DNA of 64,000 bases from Bacteroidaceae bacterium. GTDB lineage: Bacteria; Bacteroidota; Bacteroidia; Bacteroidales; Bacteroidaceae. Numbering within the stretch: the stretch's first letter is position 1; each line of letters opens with the position of its first letter. The notes beneath the pieces are model-generated. The model saw only the letters and a program-made list of their open reading frames with translations. It was not told the origin of the DNA and searched no databases. The DNA is taken from assembly GCA_017464345.1 (NCBI GenBank), contig JAFUAH010000022.1:124001-188000 (forward strand). Reading direction: 5' to 3'. The translations under genes were made by a program, and so were the position numbers. This document shows, piece by piece, positions 35,285-42,398 of the stretch.

Positions 35285-35806
35285 ATGCCTATAAAGTACA
35301 GTTTGTCTGCTCGCCCGACGAATCCGTCGGACAAGAACGCTGAAAAGCGAGTGTATCCCATGGCCCAGTACTCGGAACTGGTGGACCTTAACGAGTTTGC
35401 GCGCCACATTCAGGCGCACGGAAGTCCCTTCACGCGCGACGTCATCACGGGTGTGCTGACCGCCGCCGTGGATTGCCTGCGCGAGCAACTGGTGGCCGGC
35501 AAGAAGGTGAACTTCGGCGAGATGGGGGCCTTCTACCTGACCCTGCGCAGCGACGGCGTGGAGGATGCCACCACGTTCGACCCCAGCGTCCACGTGAAGA
35601 ACATCTACGTCCACTGGGAACGCTCGAAGTTCTTCGCCGACCTGAAGGGCGACAAGGACCTCAAGTGGGAATATACCCTGACGCGCAAGGAAATGGCCGA
35701 GGCCAAGAAGGAATCCAAGCAGGAGGCCACGGAGGCTGCCGGCGGCGGCTCGAACTCCGGCGGCGGTGGCAGCGGATGGGGCGACCCAGGGGACATCACG
35801 GAGTAA
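35285..35806 (+). CDS. HU-related (TIGR01201-type) DNA-binding protein
   Basis: 173 residues. Starts MPIKYSLSARPTNPSDKN, with an HU/IHF-like fold: DLNEFARHIQAHGSPFTRDVITGVLTAAVDCLREQL, then the beta-arm GKKVNFGEMGAFYLTL. This is the larger Bacteroidetes HU-related type. The tail is Lys/Glu-rich, then Gly/Ser-rich (GGGSNSGGGG) and disordered. Role: nucleoid binding or bending of DNA. Four phased palindromes lie just upstream and could be autoregulatory. The gene is C-ending codon biased, unlike the AT-rich islands nearby. Confidence 0.85.
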   Translation: MPIKYSLSARPTNPSDKNAEKRVYPMAQYSELVDLNEFARHIQAHGSPFTRDVITGVLTAAVDCLREQLVAGKKVNFGEMGAFYLTLRSDGVEDATTFDPSVHVKNIYVHWERSKFFADLKGDKDLKWEYTLTRKEMAEAKKESKQEATEAAGGGSNSGGGGSGWGDPGDITE

Positions 35807-35825
35807 ACTCCCATTGAACAAGAAG

Positions 35826-35857
35826 GCGAGGCCCCCCCGACGGGATGCCTCGCTTTC
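35826..35857 (+). terminator. terminator of the HU-related gene
   Basis: GCGAGGC (35826-35832) pairs with GCCTCGC (35847-35853), followed by TTTC; the loop is C-rich. Confidence 0.65.
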
Positions 35858-35897
35858 AGATTTCAGGATAGGGCTTTTTCGTTTTAGAAATAATTTG

Positions 35898-35905
35898 TAT
35901 CTTTG
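35898..35905 (+). promoter_or_regulatory. -7 box of the zinc-ribbon membrane protein gene
   Basis: TATCTTTG, 28 nt upstream of the ATG. Confidence 0.6.
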
Positions 35906-35933
35906 CAGCATCAACCTATGTAAATAGAGTAAT

Positions 35934-36353
35934 ATGAGTAAATGTAATTGTCCAATTTGCCATCGAGAACTAGACATAAGTGATACTGTGATTGTTGATA
36001 CGGTCACGAAGTCTGAGCATCAGAAAACCAGTATAAGGGGACGACAGGTAACGAGAACATATCTGGACTCTCACTACTATGTTAGAGAGTGCAAAAGATG
36101 TGCTGCCTTACAAAAATGGATCAAGATAGCCATAAATACTGGTATCGTCTTGTTTATTGGTATTAGATTCTTCGACCCTAAAGAAATATGGATGTCTATA
36201 TTCGGAGGAGCCTTGATGATATTCCTTGTGTGGCTCATTTTCGGGAATCTCTTATATTTTATCATATATAAACTATTCTTTAGCCCTGATATTGATTATG
36301 CCTATCAGCATAATGCTTTAGCCACAAGTGAAGAATATGAAAAGGATGCCTAA
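35934..36353 (+). CDS. zinc-ribbon membrane protein, unknown function
   Basis: 139 residues. The N-terminus has CNCPICHREL and a later CKRC (about residues 54-57), together a likely zinc ribbon on the cytoplasmic side. Two hydrophobic segments (around IAINTGIVLFIGI and SIFGGALMIFLVWLIFGNLLYF) follow. No family is recognised. AT-richer than the HU-related gene before it. Preceded by its own promoter; nothing in the 140 nt after it except a short AT-rich gap. Confidence 0.7.
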   Translation: MSKCNCPICHRELDISDTVIVDTVTKSEHQKTSIRGRQVTRTYLDSHYYVRECKRCAALQKWIKIAINTGIVLFIGIRFFDPKEIWMSIFGGALMIFLVWLIFGNLLYFIIYKLFFSPDIDYAYQHNALATSEEYEKDA

Positions 36354-36493
36354 ATTAGAATGAATTTGATTCTGGAGATTCTATATAAACCGGAAAATCT
36401 GATGTGAATGGGGGCGATATTCATAAGTATGTGGAATCTTGCCCACAGAACTGAAACAGGAAAAGAAAAGGAAATACTATAAGACTGAAACTT

Positions 36494-37039
36494 ATGAAGA
36501 AAGTATTGTTTGTCGTCGGTTCGTTGCGCGAGAAGTCGTTCAACCGGCAGTTGGCCAAGAAGGCCGAGGCCTTGTTAGAGGGTAGGGCGGAGGTGACGTA
36601 TCTTGACTATGCCGACCTGCCGTGGGTGAATCAGGACAAGGAGTTTCCTGCTCCTGCCGCTGTGGCTCGTGTCCGTGAGGAAATCACCGCTGCCGATGGC
36701 CTGTGGATATTCACGCCCGAGTATAACTTCAGTTATCCCGGCCACGTGAAGAATCTGCTTGACTGGCTCTCTCGTCCCGTCAAGCCGATGGACTATGGCA
36801 CGCCTACCTGTATCAACGGCAAGAAGGTGGCCATCAGCGGTGCCGGCGGCAAGGCTGCAACCGCCAACTGCCGCCAGAAACTCACCGAACTCCTGGAATT
36901 CCTGAAGGCTGACGTCCTCCCCCTGCAGACCGGCATCGCCCTCCAGCCCGAATGTTGGACCACCGACACGCTCATCCTAACCGACGAAGACCAGCAGAAC
37001 CTCGCAGCCGAGGCCGAAGCCTTCCTAAAAGCATTGTAA
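36494..37039 (+). CDS. NAD(P)H-dependent FMN reductase
   Basis: 181 residues, flavodoxin-like fold: FVVGSLREKSFNRQLAKKA for the phosphate-binding loop of FMN, then DGLWIFTPEYNFSYPGHVKNLLDWLSRP, the signature of the NADPH-dependent FMN/azo reductase family. Reduces flavin or quinone-like substrates with NAD(P)H in the cytoplasm. It is 3 nt before the lipocalin gene, so the two share a transcript. Confidence 0.87.
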   Translation: MKKVLFVVGSLREKSFNRQLAKKAEALLEGRAEVTYLDYADLPWVNQDKEFPAPAAVARVREEITAADGLWIFTPEYNFSYPGHVKNLLDWLSRPVKPMDYGTPTCINGKKVAISGAGGKAATANCRQKLTELLEFLKADVLPLQTGIALQPECWTTDTLILTDEDQQNLAAEAEAFLKAL

Positions 37040-37042
37040 GAT

Positions 37043-37543
37043 ATGAAGATCACGGCATTCTTTACGCGCATCCTTAATTGGTTCACGGGCAGTCGGCTGA
37101 CGGTGGACAATTCGGCGGTCGGCGCACTCGACCTCGACCGCTTCCTGGGAAGTTGGTACGAGGTGGCCCGCTTCGACCATTTCTTCGAGCGCGGCATGTC
37201 GCACACCCGGGCCGACTACGTGCTTCGCGACGACGGCGACATCGACATCATCAACACGGGCATCAGGGACGGACGGCCCAAGACGGCCAAGGGCAAGGCG
37301 AAACTCACCGGCACTCCAGCCCTGCTGCGCGTTTCCTTCTTCGGTCCGTTTTACTCCGACTATCGCGTCATGCTCATCGCTGCCGACTACCGCTACATGC
37401 TTATCGGCAGCGGCTCCGACGACTACCTCTGGATTCTCTCCCGCACGCCGCAACTCTCCGACAGCGACCGCACCGCCCTCCTCGCCGAGGCCAAGCGTCG
37501 CGGCTACGACACCGACAAACTGATTTGGGTGAAGCAGGATTGA
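37043..37543 (+). CDS. lipocalin family protein (Blc-like)
   Basis: 166 residues. Lipocalin signature: LDLDRFLGSWYEVARFDHFFERG at about residues 28-50, a beta-barrel core, the 'RVMLIAADYRYMLIGS..DDYLWILSRTP' C-terminal part of bacterial Blc. The N-terminus has a short hydrophobic/basic start but no lipobox Cys, so its location is unsure. Bacterial lipocalins bind fatty acids or lysophospholipids. Its 3' 60 nt reappear at 41182-41241, marking an insertion just behind the gene. Confidence 0.85.
   Translation: MKITAFFTRILNWFTGSRLTVDNSAVGALDLDRFLGSWYEVARFDHFFERGMSHTRADYVLRDDGDIDIINTGIRDGRPKTAKGKAKLTGTPALLRVSFFGPFYSDYRVMLIAADYRYMLIGSGSDDYLWILSRTPQLSDSDRTALLAEAKRRGYDTDKLIWVKQD
37484..37543 (+). 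repeat. left copy of a 60-nt repeat flanking the 3.7-kb insert
   Basis: The last 60 nt of the lipocalin gene; matches 41182-41241 at 55 of 60 positions. See the right copy. Confidence 0.85.
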
Positions 37544-37546
37544 GGT

Positions 37547-38845
37547 ATGCAAATCGTACAACAGATAGGTAATGTTGAACTGCTGAAACGGGATAAGGTA
37601 CTCTTTCTCTGCTCCAAGCGGACGCCCTTAAGCCTCTATGACGATGTGTTTCGTTGGACGGACAGTCTGACGATGGAGGATTGCATCGCCTGCTTCAATT
37701 CTACCGAAATGGAGGCGGAGGTGCTGAAGGCTTTGCTGGTGGCAAGAGTACCGACCGTGCTGTATGTGATGAATCGCTTTACCGATGTCAATAACATACA
37801 GGTAGAAAGGGCGTTGCAGGAAGGATGTCTGCTTATCGTGGTACTCAGACGCGACGAGTCAAGGAATAAAGGCCAAATGCCTCGGCTCTGGAATGAATAT
37901 GTATTGTCGCAATGCAAACGTGTCGTTTGTGGCTATGTCAATAAGAACGGTAGCGTGTTCGGACTGCTGGCTGGGCGAGAGAATGTGAGACGGCTAATCG
38001 GCGAAGATCCGTACGCAATAGCCGCTGAACCGGAAGTCCGGCACGAGCGTTGGACGGTTGGAGAGGATAAGGTGCTCCTGCGGATGTTCTATGCAGACAT
38101 GGGAATACACGCCATTCATAAGCGCTTGCAACGGACTTACCAATCCGTTTATACCCGCATCCGTTCCATCACGCAACCAGAAGATGTGTTGAAAGGACGT
38201 GAGTTCGAGGACTATGTGCTTACGCTGTTTAATCCCCACGATGGAGGTGAACTCATTTTGAAGGAATGGCAAGGCGACAAGTCGTTGGGCGACTTCCAAC
38301 CAGAGAACAATCGTAATCCAGACTTCGTATTCGAGTATCAAGGAAAAGGATTTGCCGTGGAATGCAAATGGCGTGAGCGGTTGAAACGGGATTTGGACAA
38401 AGACTTATTCTCAGCAGATAAAATAGCCATATACGAGCAGTTTGCTACAGACAGAAGAGTTCCAGTTTATATCGTGCTGGGAGTAGGAGGTGAGCCTTCT
38501 AATCCAGAACTGCTTTATAACATCCCTCTGTCAGAAATCCCATCACTCCTTTCTCATAAAAAGTCTATCGTAGAATACCTTAGACCATCTACAGAAACTC
38601 CATTTTGCATTACAGACTTTATCTCTGAGGATACCCCTAAACAAAAGAAAGCATATACGATGGAAGAGAAACGTGCCAATCATCCGAATGCTTATCGTTC
38701 ATGGACGAAAGAAGATGACGACAGACTTCTGCAATTATCCGCCTTAGGTACAAGTATCCCTGAACTTTGTAAGATATTTGGCAGGAATCGAGGGGCTATA
38801 ACTTCAAGACTGAAAAAGTTGCAACAAAAATATTCAAAGAAGTAA
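37547..38845 (+). CDS. DprA/SLOG-like N-domain, Mrr-like nuclease and two Myb/SANT-like domains
   Basis: 432 residues, 3 nt after the lipocalin stop. Residues 1-155 look like a DprA/SLOG-type Rossmann domain: KVLFLCSKRTPLSLYD, CFNSTEMEAEVLKALLVARVPTVLYV, and a final YVNKNGSVFGLL. Next a Myb/SANT-like helix-turn-helix (ERWTVGEDKVLLRMFYADMG). Residues ~215-330 are a restriction-endonuclease-like (PD-(D/E)XK, Mrr type) domain with Asp259 in NPDFVFEYQ and Glu272-Cys-Lys274. A second Myb/SANT-like unit (SWTKEDDDRLLQLSALG) ends the protein. The combination suggests a DNA-cutting, nucleotide- or DNA-end-sensing defence protein; this is inference from domain content. Confidence 0.7.
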   Translation: MQIVQQIGNVELLKRDKVLFLCSKRTPLSLYDDVFRWTDSLTMEDCIACFNSTEMEAEVLKALLVARVPTVLYVMNRFTDVNNIQVERALQEGCLLIVVLRRDESRNKGQMPRLWNEYVLSQCKRVVCGYVNKNGSVFGLLAGRENVRRLIGEDPYAIAAEPEVRHERWTVGEDKVLLRMFYADMGIHAIHKRLQRTYQSVYTRIRSITQPEDVLKGREFEDYVLTLFNPHDGGELILKEWQGDKSLGDFQPENNRNPDFVFEYQGKGFAVECKWRERLKRDLDKDLFSADKIAIYEQFATDRRVPVYIVLGVGGEPSNPELLYNIPLSEIPSLLSHKKSIVEYLRPSTETPFCITDFISEDTPKQKKAYTMEEKRANHPNAYRSWTKEDDDRLLQLSALGTSIPELCKIFGRNRGAITSRLKKLQQKYSKK

Positions 38846-38904
38846 TATTCCTTGATAAAATAGAAGTTTTATCTAGAAAATGCATAAAATTCAAGATTTT
38901 TATA

Positions 38905-38912
38905 TACCTTTG
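38905..38912 (+). promoter_or_regulatory. -7 box of the AAA ATPase pair
   Basis: TACCTTTG, 23 nt before the ATG at 38936, in AT-rich DNA. Confidence 0.55.
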
Positions 38913-38935
38913 TACCCATAAATTAATTGTAAATA

Positions 38936-40231
38936 ATGGAAAAATTTGCAGAACTTTCAATTCAGAATTTTCGAGCAATCAAGAGTGCAGACATTACGCT
39001 AAATGGTATTACCGTAGTGTCTGGCATTAATGGATGTGGTAAAAGTACTATGTCTAAATTACTATATTATATATTTCGAAATGCAAATTCATTTGAAGAA
39101 ATTGTTGGAGATTATATAAAACAAAGTATCGAGCCTTATATAACTGCGATGAATACTGTTTTACGTATAGCAATGCAGTATTCAACGTCCTTGAATTATC
39201 GACGTTTTATGATGCTTCGAGAAGGTTTTGATAAGATCAGCAGTGACAGAATCTCGAAAAATGTAGATTATTTGCATTCTTTGAAAGCGAATATACTGGA
39301 GATACTGGCAGGGGAGAAAAATATTAAGCCACATATTTCAGAAAGGGAATCTTTTATATTAAGGTCTGCATTAGGTATTAAGGTTAAAGACGATGTTGAT
39401 TTGTCAATGACTGTTGAGACAATTGTAGGTAAGATAATAGAAAAGTTAGAAAGGTATAACCAGTTGGTAATAGAACGTCCTTACCATTTGTTTGCAAGCC
39501 GTATGGAGGATTTTTTTGAATCAGATGCATTAAAAAATGTTTCATTAAGAGAATATGAGTCTCTGGTTTATGGGCATGGCCTGAAAAATGTACCAGAGCT
39601 TCATTACATCAAAAAAGTTGCATACATTGACACGCCAATGGTTATCGGCCTACCCATATCGTCACAGCAGCCCATGTATTGGAAAGAGATAAATGAGTTA
39701 GCAAAAAATCCTCCTCGTAAAGGATATAAGCTTTCCATCAATAAACTTATCAAGCAGAATATCATGAACGGTGATGCGTCATATGATGATGACTATTTCG
39801 CTGGTGGTTTCAAATATAATAGGGTCGATGGTAAGGTTTTTGATTTGACCGAGTGTGCAACGGGTATCAAGTCATTCTCAATTATGCAATTGCTGCTTAA
39901 GAATCTCTTCCTTGGTGCAAACACGTTAATGATTCTAGATGAACCAGAGACACACCTCCATCCACAATGGATAGTGGAGTATGCAAATCTAATTGTTATG
40001 CTTCACAAAAGACTTGGAGTAAAGTTTTTCATCACGAGTCATAGTACAGATATGGTTAGTGCTATCCGCTATATTAGTGAGAAAGAGAAGTGCTTGAATA
40101 ATGTGTCATTCTATCTCGCAGAGCAAGTGGGTACGGAAAGTTACTCATACAAGTATCTGAAAGACGATATCGAGCCCATCTTTGAGTCTTTCAACAAGTC
40201 ATATGACAAATTAGATGAGTATGCCCGCTAA
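38936..40231 (+). CDS. AAA15/OLD-like ABC-type ATPase (defence ATPase)
   Basis: 431 residues. Walker A GINGCGKS at residues 30-37, an ABC-signature-like ATGIKSFSIMQLLL, Walker B TLMILDEPETHLHP with Asp335-Glu336, and the His-switch in FFITSHSTDMVSAI. This is the AAA15/OLD-type ATPase seen in phage-defence systems (Gabija, Septu, PARIS, retrons), but there is no TOPRIM domain; the protein stops after the His switch region. A middle helical region (about 60-220) is the usual coiled-coil insert. Its stop overlaps the following nuclease gene by 17 nt, so both are made together. Confidence 0.82.
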   Translation: MEKFAELSIQNFRAIKSADITLNGITVVSGINGCGKSTMSKLLYYIFRNANSFEEIVGDYIKQSIEPYITAMNTVLRIAMQYSTSLNYRRFMMLREGFDKISSDRISKNVDYLHSLKANILEILAGEKNIKPHISERESFILRSALGIKVKDDVDLSMTVETIVGKIIEKLERYNQLVIERPYHLFASRMEDFFESDALKNVSLREYESLVYGHGLKNVPELHYIKKVAYIDTPMVIGLPISSQQPMYWKEINELAKNPPRKGYKLSINKLIKQNIMNGDASYDDDYFAGGFKYNRVDGKVFDLTECATGIKSFSIMQLLLKNLFLGANTLMILDEPETHLHPQWIVEYANLIVMLHKRLGVKFFITSHSTDMVSAIRYISEKEKCLNNVSFYLAEQVGTESYSYKYLKDDIEPIFESFNKSYDKLDEYAR

Positions 40232-40760
40232 AAAGAAATTAGGAACCGTACTTTTCCATCGCTTTTTATCGAATGATACAATTCAAAACTTTGCAAATGA
40301 GGATAAGTACGCATTGATGCCAGGGTTCATTAAGCCTATAGCAGAATTGCTAAGGAACGAACACTACAAAAGGAAGGCTATGCCCTTTTACACGGAAGAG
40401 GGCATCTATTTGGATGGCGTTGAGATAGAACTAGCCAAGCGAAACAGGGTAAGTTGTAAACGTACCGTTGATTTCTTGTTTGGTGTTGGCAATAAGTGGA
40501 TTTTGCTTACTGAAGCAAAGTTTGATGTCAGCAATCCACGCGAAATGAAAGTTTCAGAATTAAAGGAGAAAATAGCCCATTCAAAAGAGTTGGTTTCAAA
40601 TAGCCGAATGGCTACTCAAATTGAAGCTAATACGATTGTGTTATTGAAAGATGAAAATTTCTCACAATTATATCGTGAGTTGAAGAATAAAGTCAGCAAC
40701 TCGCTTCATATTGTTCCTATGAATGTCGGACAGTTCTATCAAACCATATTTGCGAAATAA
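40215..40760 (+). CDS. PD-(D/E)XK nuclease-like protein, partner of the ATPase
   Basis: 181 residues, no named family recognised. Asp86 in RTVDFLFGV and Glu100-Ala-Lys102 in ILLTEAKFD give D-x13-E-x-K, the core of PD-(D/E)XK nucleases. The rest is helical. Its start lies 17 nt inside the ATPase gene. The pairing of a separate AAA15 ATPase and a small nuclease resembles the two-gene layout of Septu or PARIS, but neither effector type (HNH, TOPRIM) is present. Confidence 0.65.
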   Translation: MSMPAKKKLGTVLFHRFLSNDTIQNFANEDKYALMPGFIKPIAELLRNEHYKRKAMPFYTEEGIYLDGVEIELAKRNRVSCKRTVDFLFGVGNKWILLTEAKFDVSNPREMKVSELKEKIAHSKELVSNSRMATQIEANTIVLLKDENFSQLYRELKNKVSNSLHIVPMNVGQFYQTIFAK

Positions 40761-41181
40761 AACTCTTGCATTATATGAATAATGGAGTGTAATTTTAATG
40801 TTGATCTGTAGTAATACTGGATGTTTTGCCAATCTTATTATTTAGTCAAACTGCTGTTCCACTATTTACCTTGTGCATGGGATGCATCAGTGTTTTCAAC
40901 TTAATTATGAGCTATAATAATATGATGAATATGAATAATATTTTGATAATTACATTAGGGTGGGCAGGAGCAATACTGGGGCAGTTGTCTGACAATGTGA
41001 TTAGATTGGCAGATGAGTTCAGTATGAAAAGGATAGTTACTGCTCCAAGACTTATTTGTCTTACGAAGGCTCGCAACCTTCCTGTCCCGCTTTTATATAC
41101 ATAATAAATGCGTTCGCTGTCTAATATGTCTTAAAATTGGAGAAATCCACAAATGATAGAATCAAAAATACAGAGTTAGAT
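40761..41181. other. gap in the insert without a supported gene
   Basis: AT-rich. A 92-codon frame at 40826-41104 begins with TTG and has a hydrophobic stretch (NNILIITLGWAGAILGQLSDNVI), but composition and start are poor and I do not call it. It could be the remains of a small membrane gene. No promoter or terminator is clear. Confidence 0.5.
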
Positions 41182-41241
41182 GCCGAGGCCAAGCGCCGCG
41201 GCTACGACACCGACAAACTTATTTGGGTGAAGCAAGACTAA
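41182..41241 (+). repeat. right copy: orphan lipocalin 3' end
   Basis: Encodes AEAKRRGYDTDKLIWVKQD and a stop, exactly the lipocalin C-terminus, but with no upstream lipocalin. The five differences from 37484-37543 are all silent (CGT/CGC, CTG/CTT, CAG/CAA, GAT/GAC, TGA/TAA), so this is a homologous allele, not a fresh copy. Confidence 0.85.
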
Positions 41242-41266
41242 CAACGATAAAAATAGAAGCGAAACC

Positions 41267-41966
41267 ATGACAGTCAGGGATGTATTTGAATTGAGAAAGC
41301 AGGGCCGCATCGAGGATGCATACGATGCTATCCGTCCGCTCTATACAAACGACAAGGGGCCTTACACCTCCCTGGCTATGTTTTGGATGGCCACTAACAT
41401 TCTGAAGAAACGGCTGAACAAAGGACGTATTGACGAAGCGGAAAAGATATTTGCTGCTTTGGAGCGAATGCTTCCCAACGTCCCCGACAAAGAGGGAATG
41501 GTTGAAAGGTCATTCAAGAAATGCCAAGAACTGCTGGAAAGAGGTAAAAACCGTGAAAGACTGGCAGAAGACGGCCCTGCACATTTGCAGACGGGCGTAT
41601 GGGGCGAAGAATTGGCTGCCGCCTATCTGCGTGAAAAGGTATATCATCTTGGAACGTGACTGGCATTCTAGCCATAGAGATATTGATATTATTGCACAAA
41701 AAGACTGCACTATCGTGTTTGTTGAAGTAAAGACCCGCAGCAGCCGTGACTTCCTTGACCCCATAACAGCCGTAAACCGTCAGAAGCAGCATAACCTTCT
41801 ACATGCCATCAACCATTACATTCAGTACAAGCGCATCAGTTCGGCCTATCGCTTCGATGTCATCACTATCGTTGGAATACCTGACAGACTTAATCCTGAA
41901 ATTGAGCATATAGAAGACTTCCAACTGTCCCAACCGTTCTACAGCGGTGGTCGTAGATGGAGGTAA
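41267..41966 (+). pseudogene. YraN/UPF0102-family gene with TPR-like N-domain, frameshifted
   Basis: Frame one (41267-41659) gives a TPR-like helical N-domain (MTVRDVFELRKQGRIEDAYDAI...) and the start of the UPF0102 domain (TGVWGEELAAAYLREK). The frame then breaks at about 41638-41642 and the rest continues in the next frame: YIILERDWHSSHRDIDIIAQKDCTIVFVEVKTR, with the PD-(D/E)XK-type D..E.K. The family normally reads 'LREKGYIILER', so about two bases seem lost at the Gly codon. Unless a ribosomal frameshift occurs, the product is truncated at 130 residues. The gene is directly right of the insertion boundary. Confidence 0.8.
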
Positions 41967-41997
41967 TGATGTTGGGCGAAACATAATTATTGACAAC

Positions 41998-42285
41998 ATG
42001 GAACAGATTGAAAGAATTAAAAAGATGGAGCGCTGCCTTGACCGTGCGTCACAGGCCGTGATGCGGCTCTCGTCAGCCCTCGACGAGTATGCCGATGCGC
42101 AGGATGCCCTCCGCCAGTTGAGCGACTACTACGGCAGTGACGCGTGGAAGCACGATTTCGCCGACGACTCAGCCGACCTCCTGCTTACAGACCTCAAGCG
42201 CGGTGTCCTCTCCGAAGATGCTGTCTGGAACTTGCTGGAAGATGTGCGCGACCTGAAGGAACGGATGCGGGAGATTGCGCTATAA
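41998..42285 (+). CDS. DUF4298-family protein
   Basis: 95 residues from the ATG at 41998, MEQIERIKKMERCLDRAS. The DUF4298 family is a small all-helical protein with a conserved 'LSDYYGSDAWKHDFADD' motif, visible here, and an amphipathic C-terminal coiled coil. Function unknown. It follows the YraN-type pseudogene by 31 nt on the same strand. Confidence 0.8.
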   Translation: MEQIERIKKMERCLDRASQAVMRLSSALDEYADAQDALRQLSDYYGSDAWKHDFADDSADLLLTDLKRGVLSEDAVWNLLEDVRDLKERMREIAL

Positions 42286-42398
42286 ATAAAAATGTAGAGA
42301 AACAAAGAGCGGGAACCGAGGCCGAGGATGTCGACGTAAGTTCCCACTCTTGTGTTTACGTAAATCAATCTATGTGCTGTCACATTGGCTGTTAATAC

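Larger units (their letters stand above)
37544..41181. mobile_element. 3.7-kb defence-type insertion between lipocalin and YraN-type genes
   Basis: Bounded by two 60-nt copies of the lipocalin 3' end (37484-37543 and 41182-41241). Cargo: a SLOG/Myb/Mrr-like protein, an AAA ATPase, a PD-(D/E)XK protein and a gene-poor tail. The later genes are clearly more AT-rich than the flanks. No integrase, transposase or terminal inverted repeats seen, so insertion by homologous recombination at the lipocalin gene is likely (inference). Confidence 0.65.

Noticed and set aside
40826-41104. 92-codon frame in the insert's tail
   Set aside because: TTG start, poor composition, no family; kept only as a note in the gap entry.
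37484-41241. Transposon target-site duplication
   Set aside because: The two copies differ at 5 of 60 positions, all silent, so they are diverged alleles and not a fresh duplication; no transposase or terminal repeats.
41430-41966. Separate 178-residue gene
   Set aside because: It is the second frame of the frameshifted YraN-type gene; its N-terminal third is an off-frame read.
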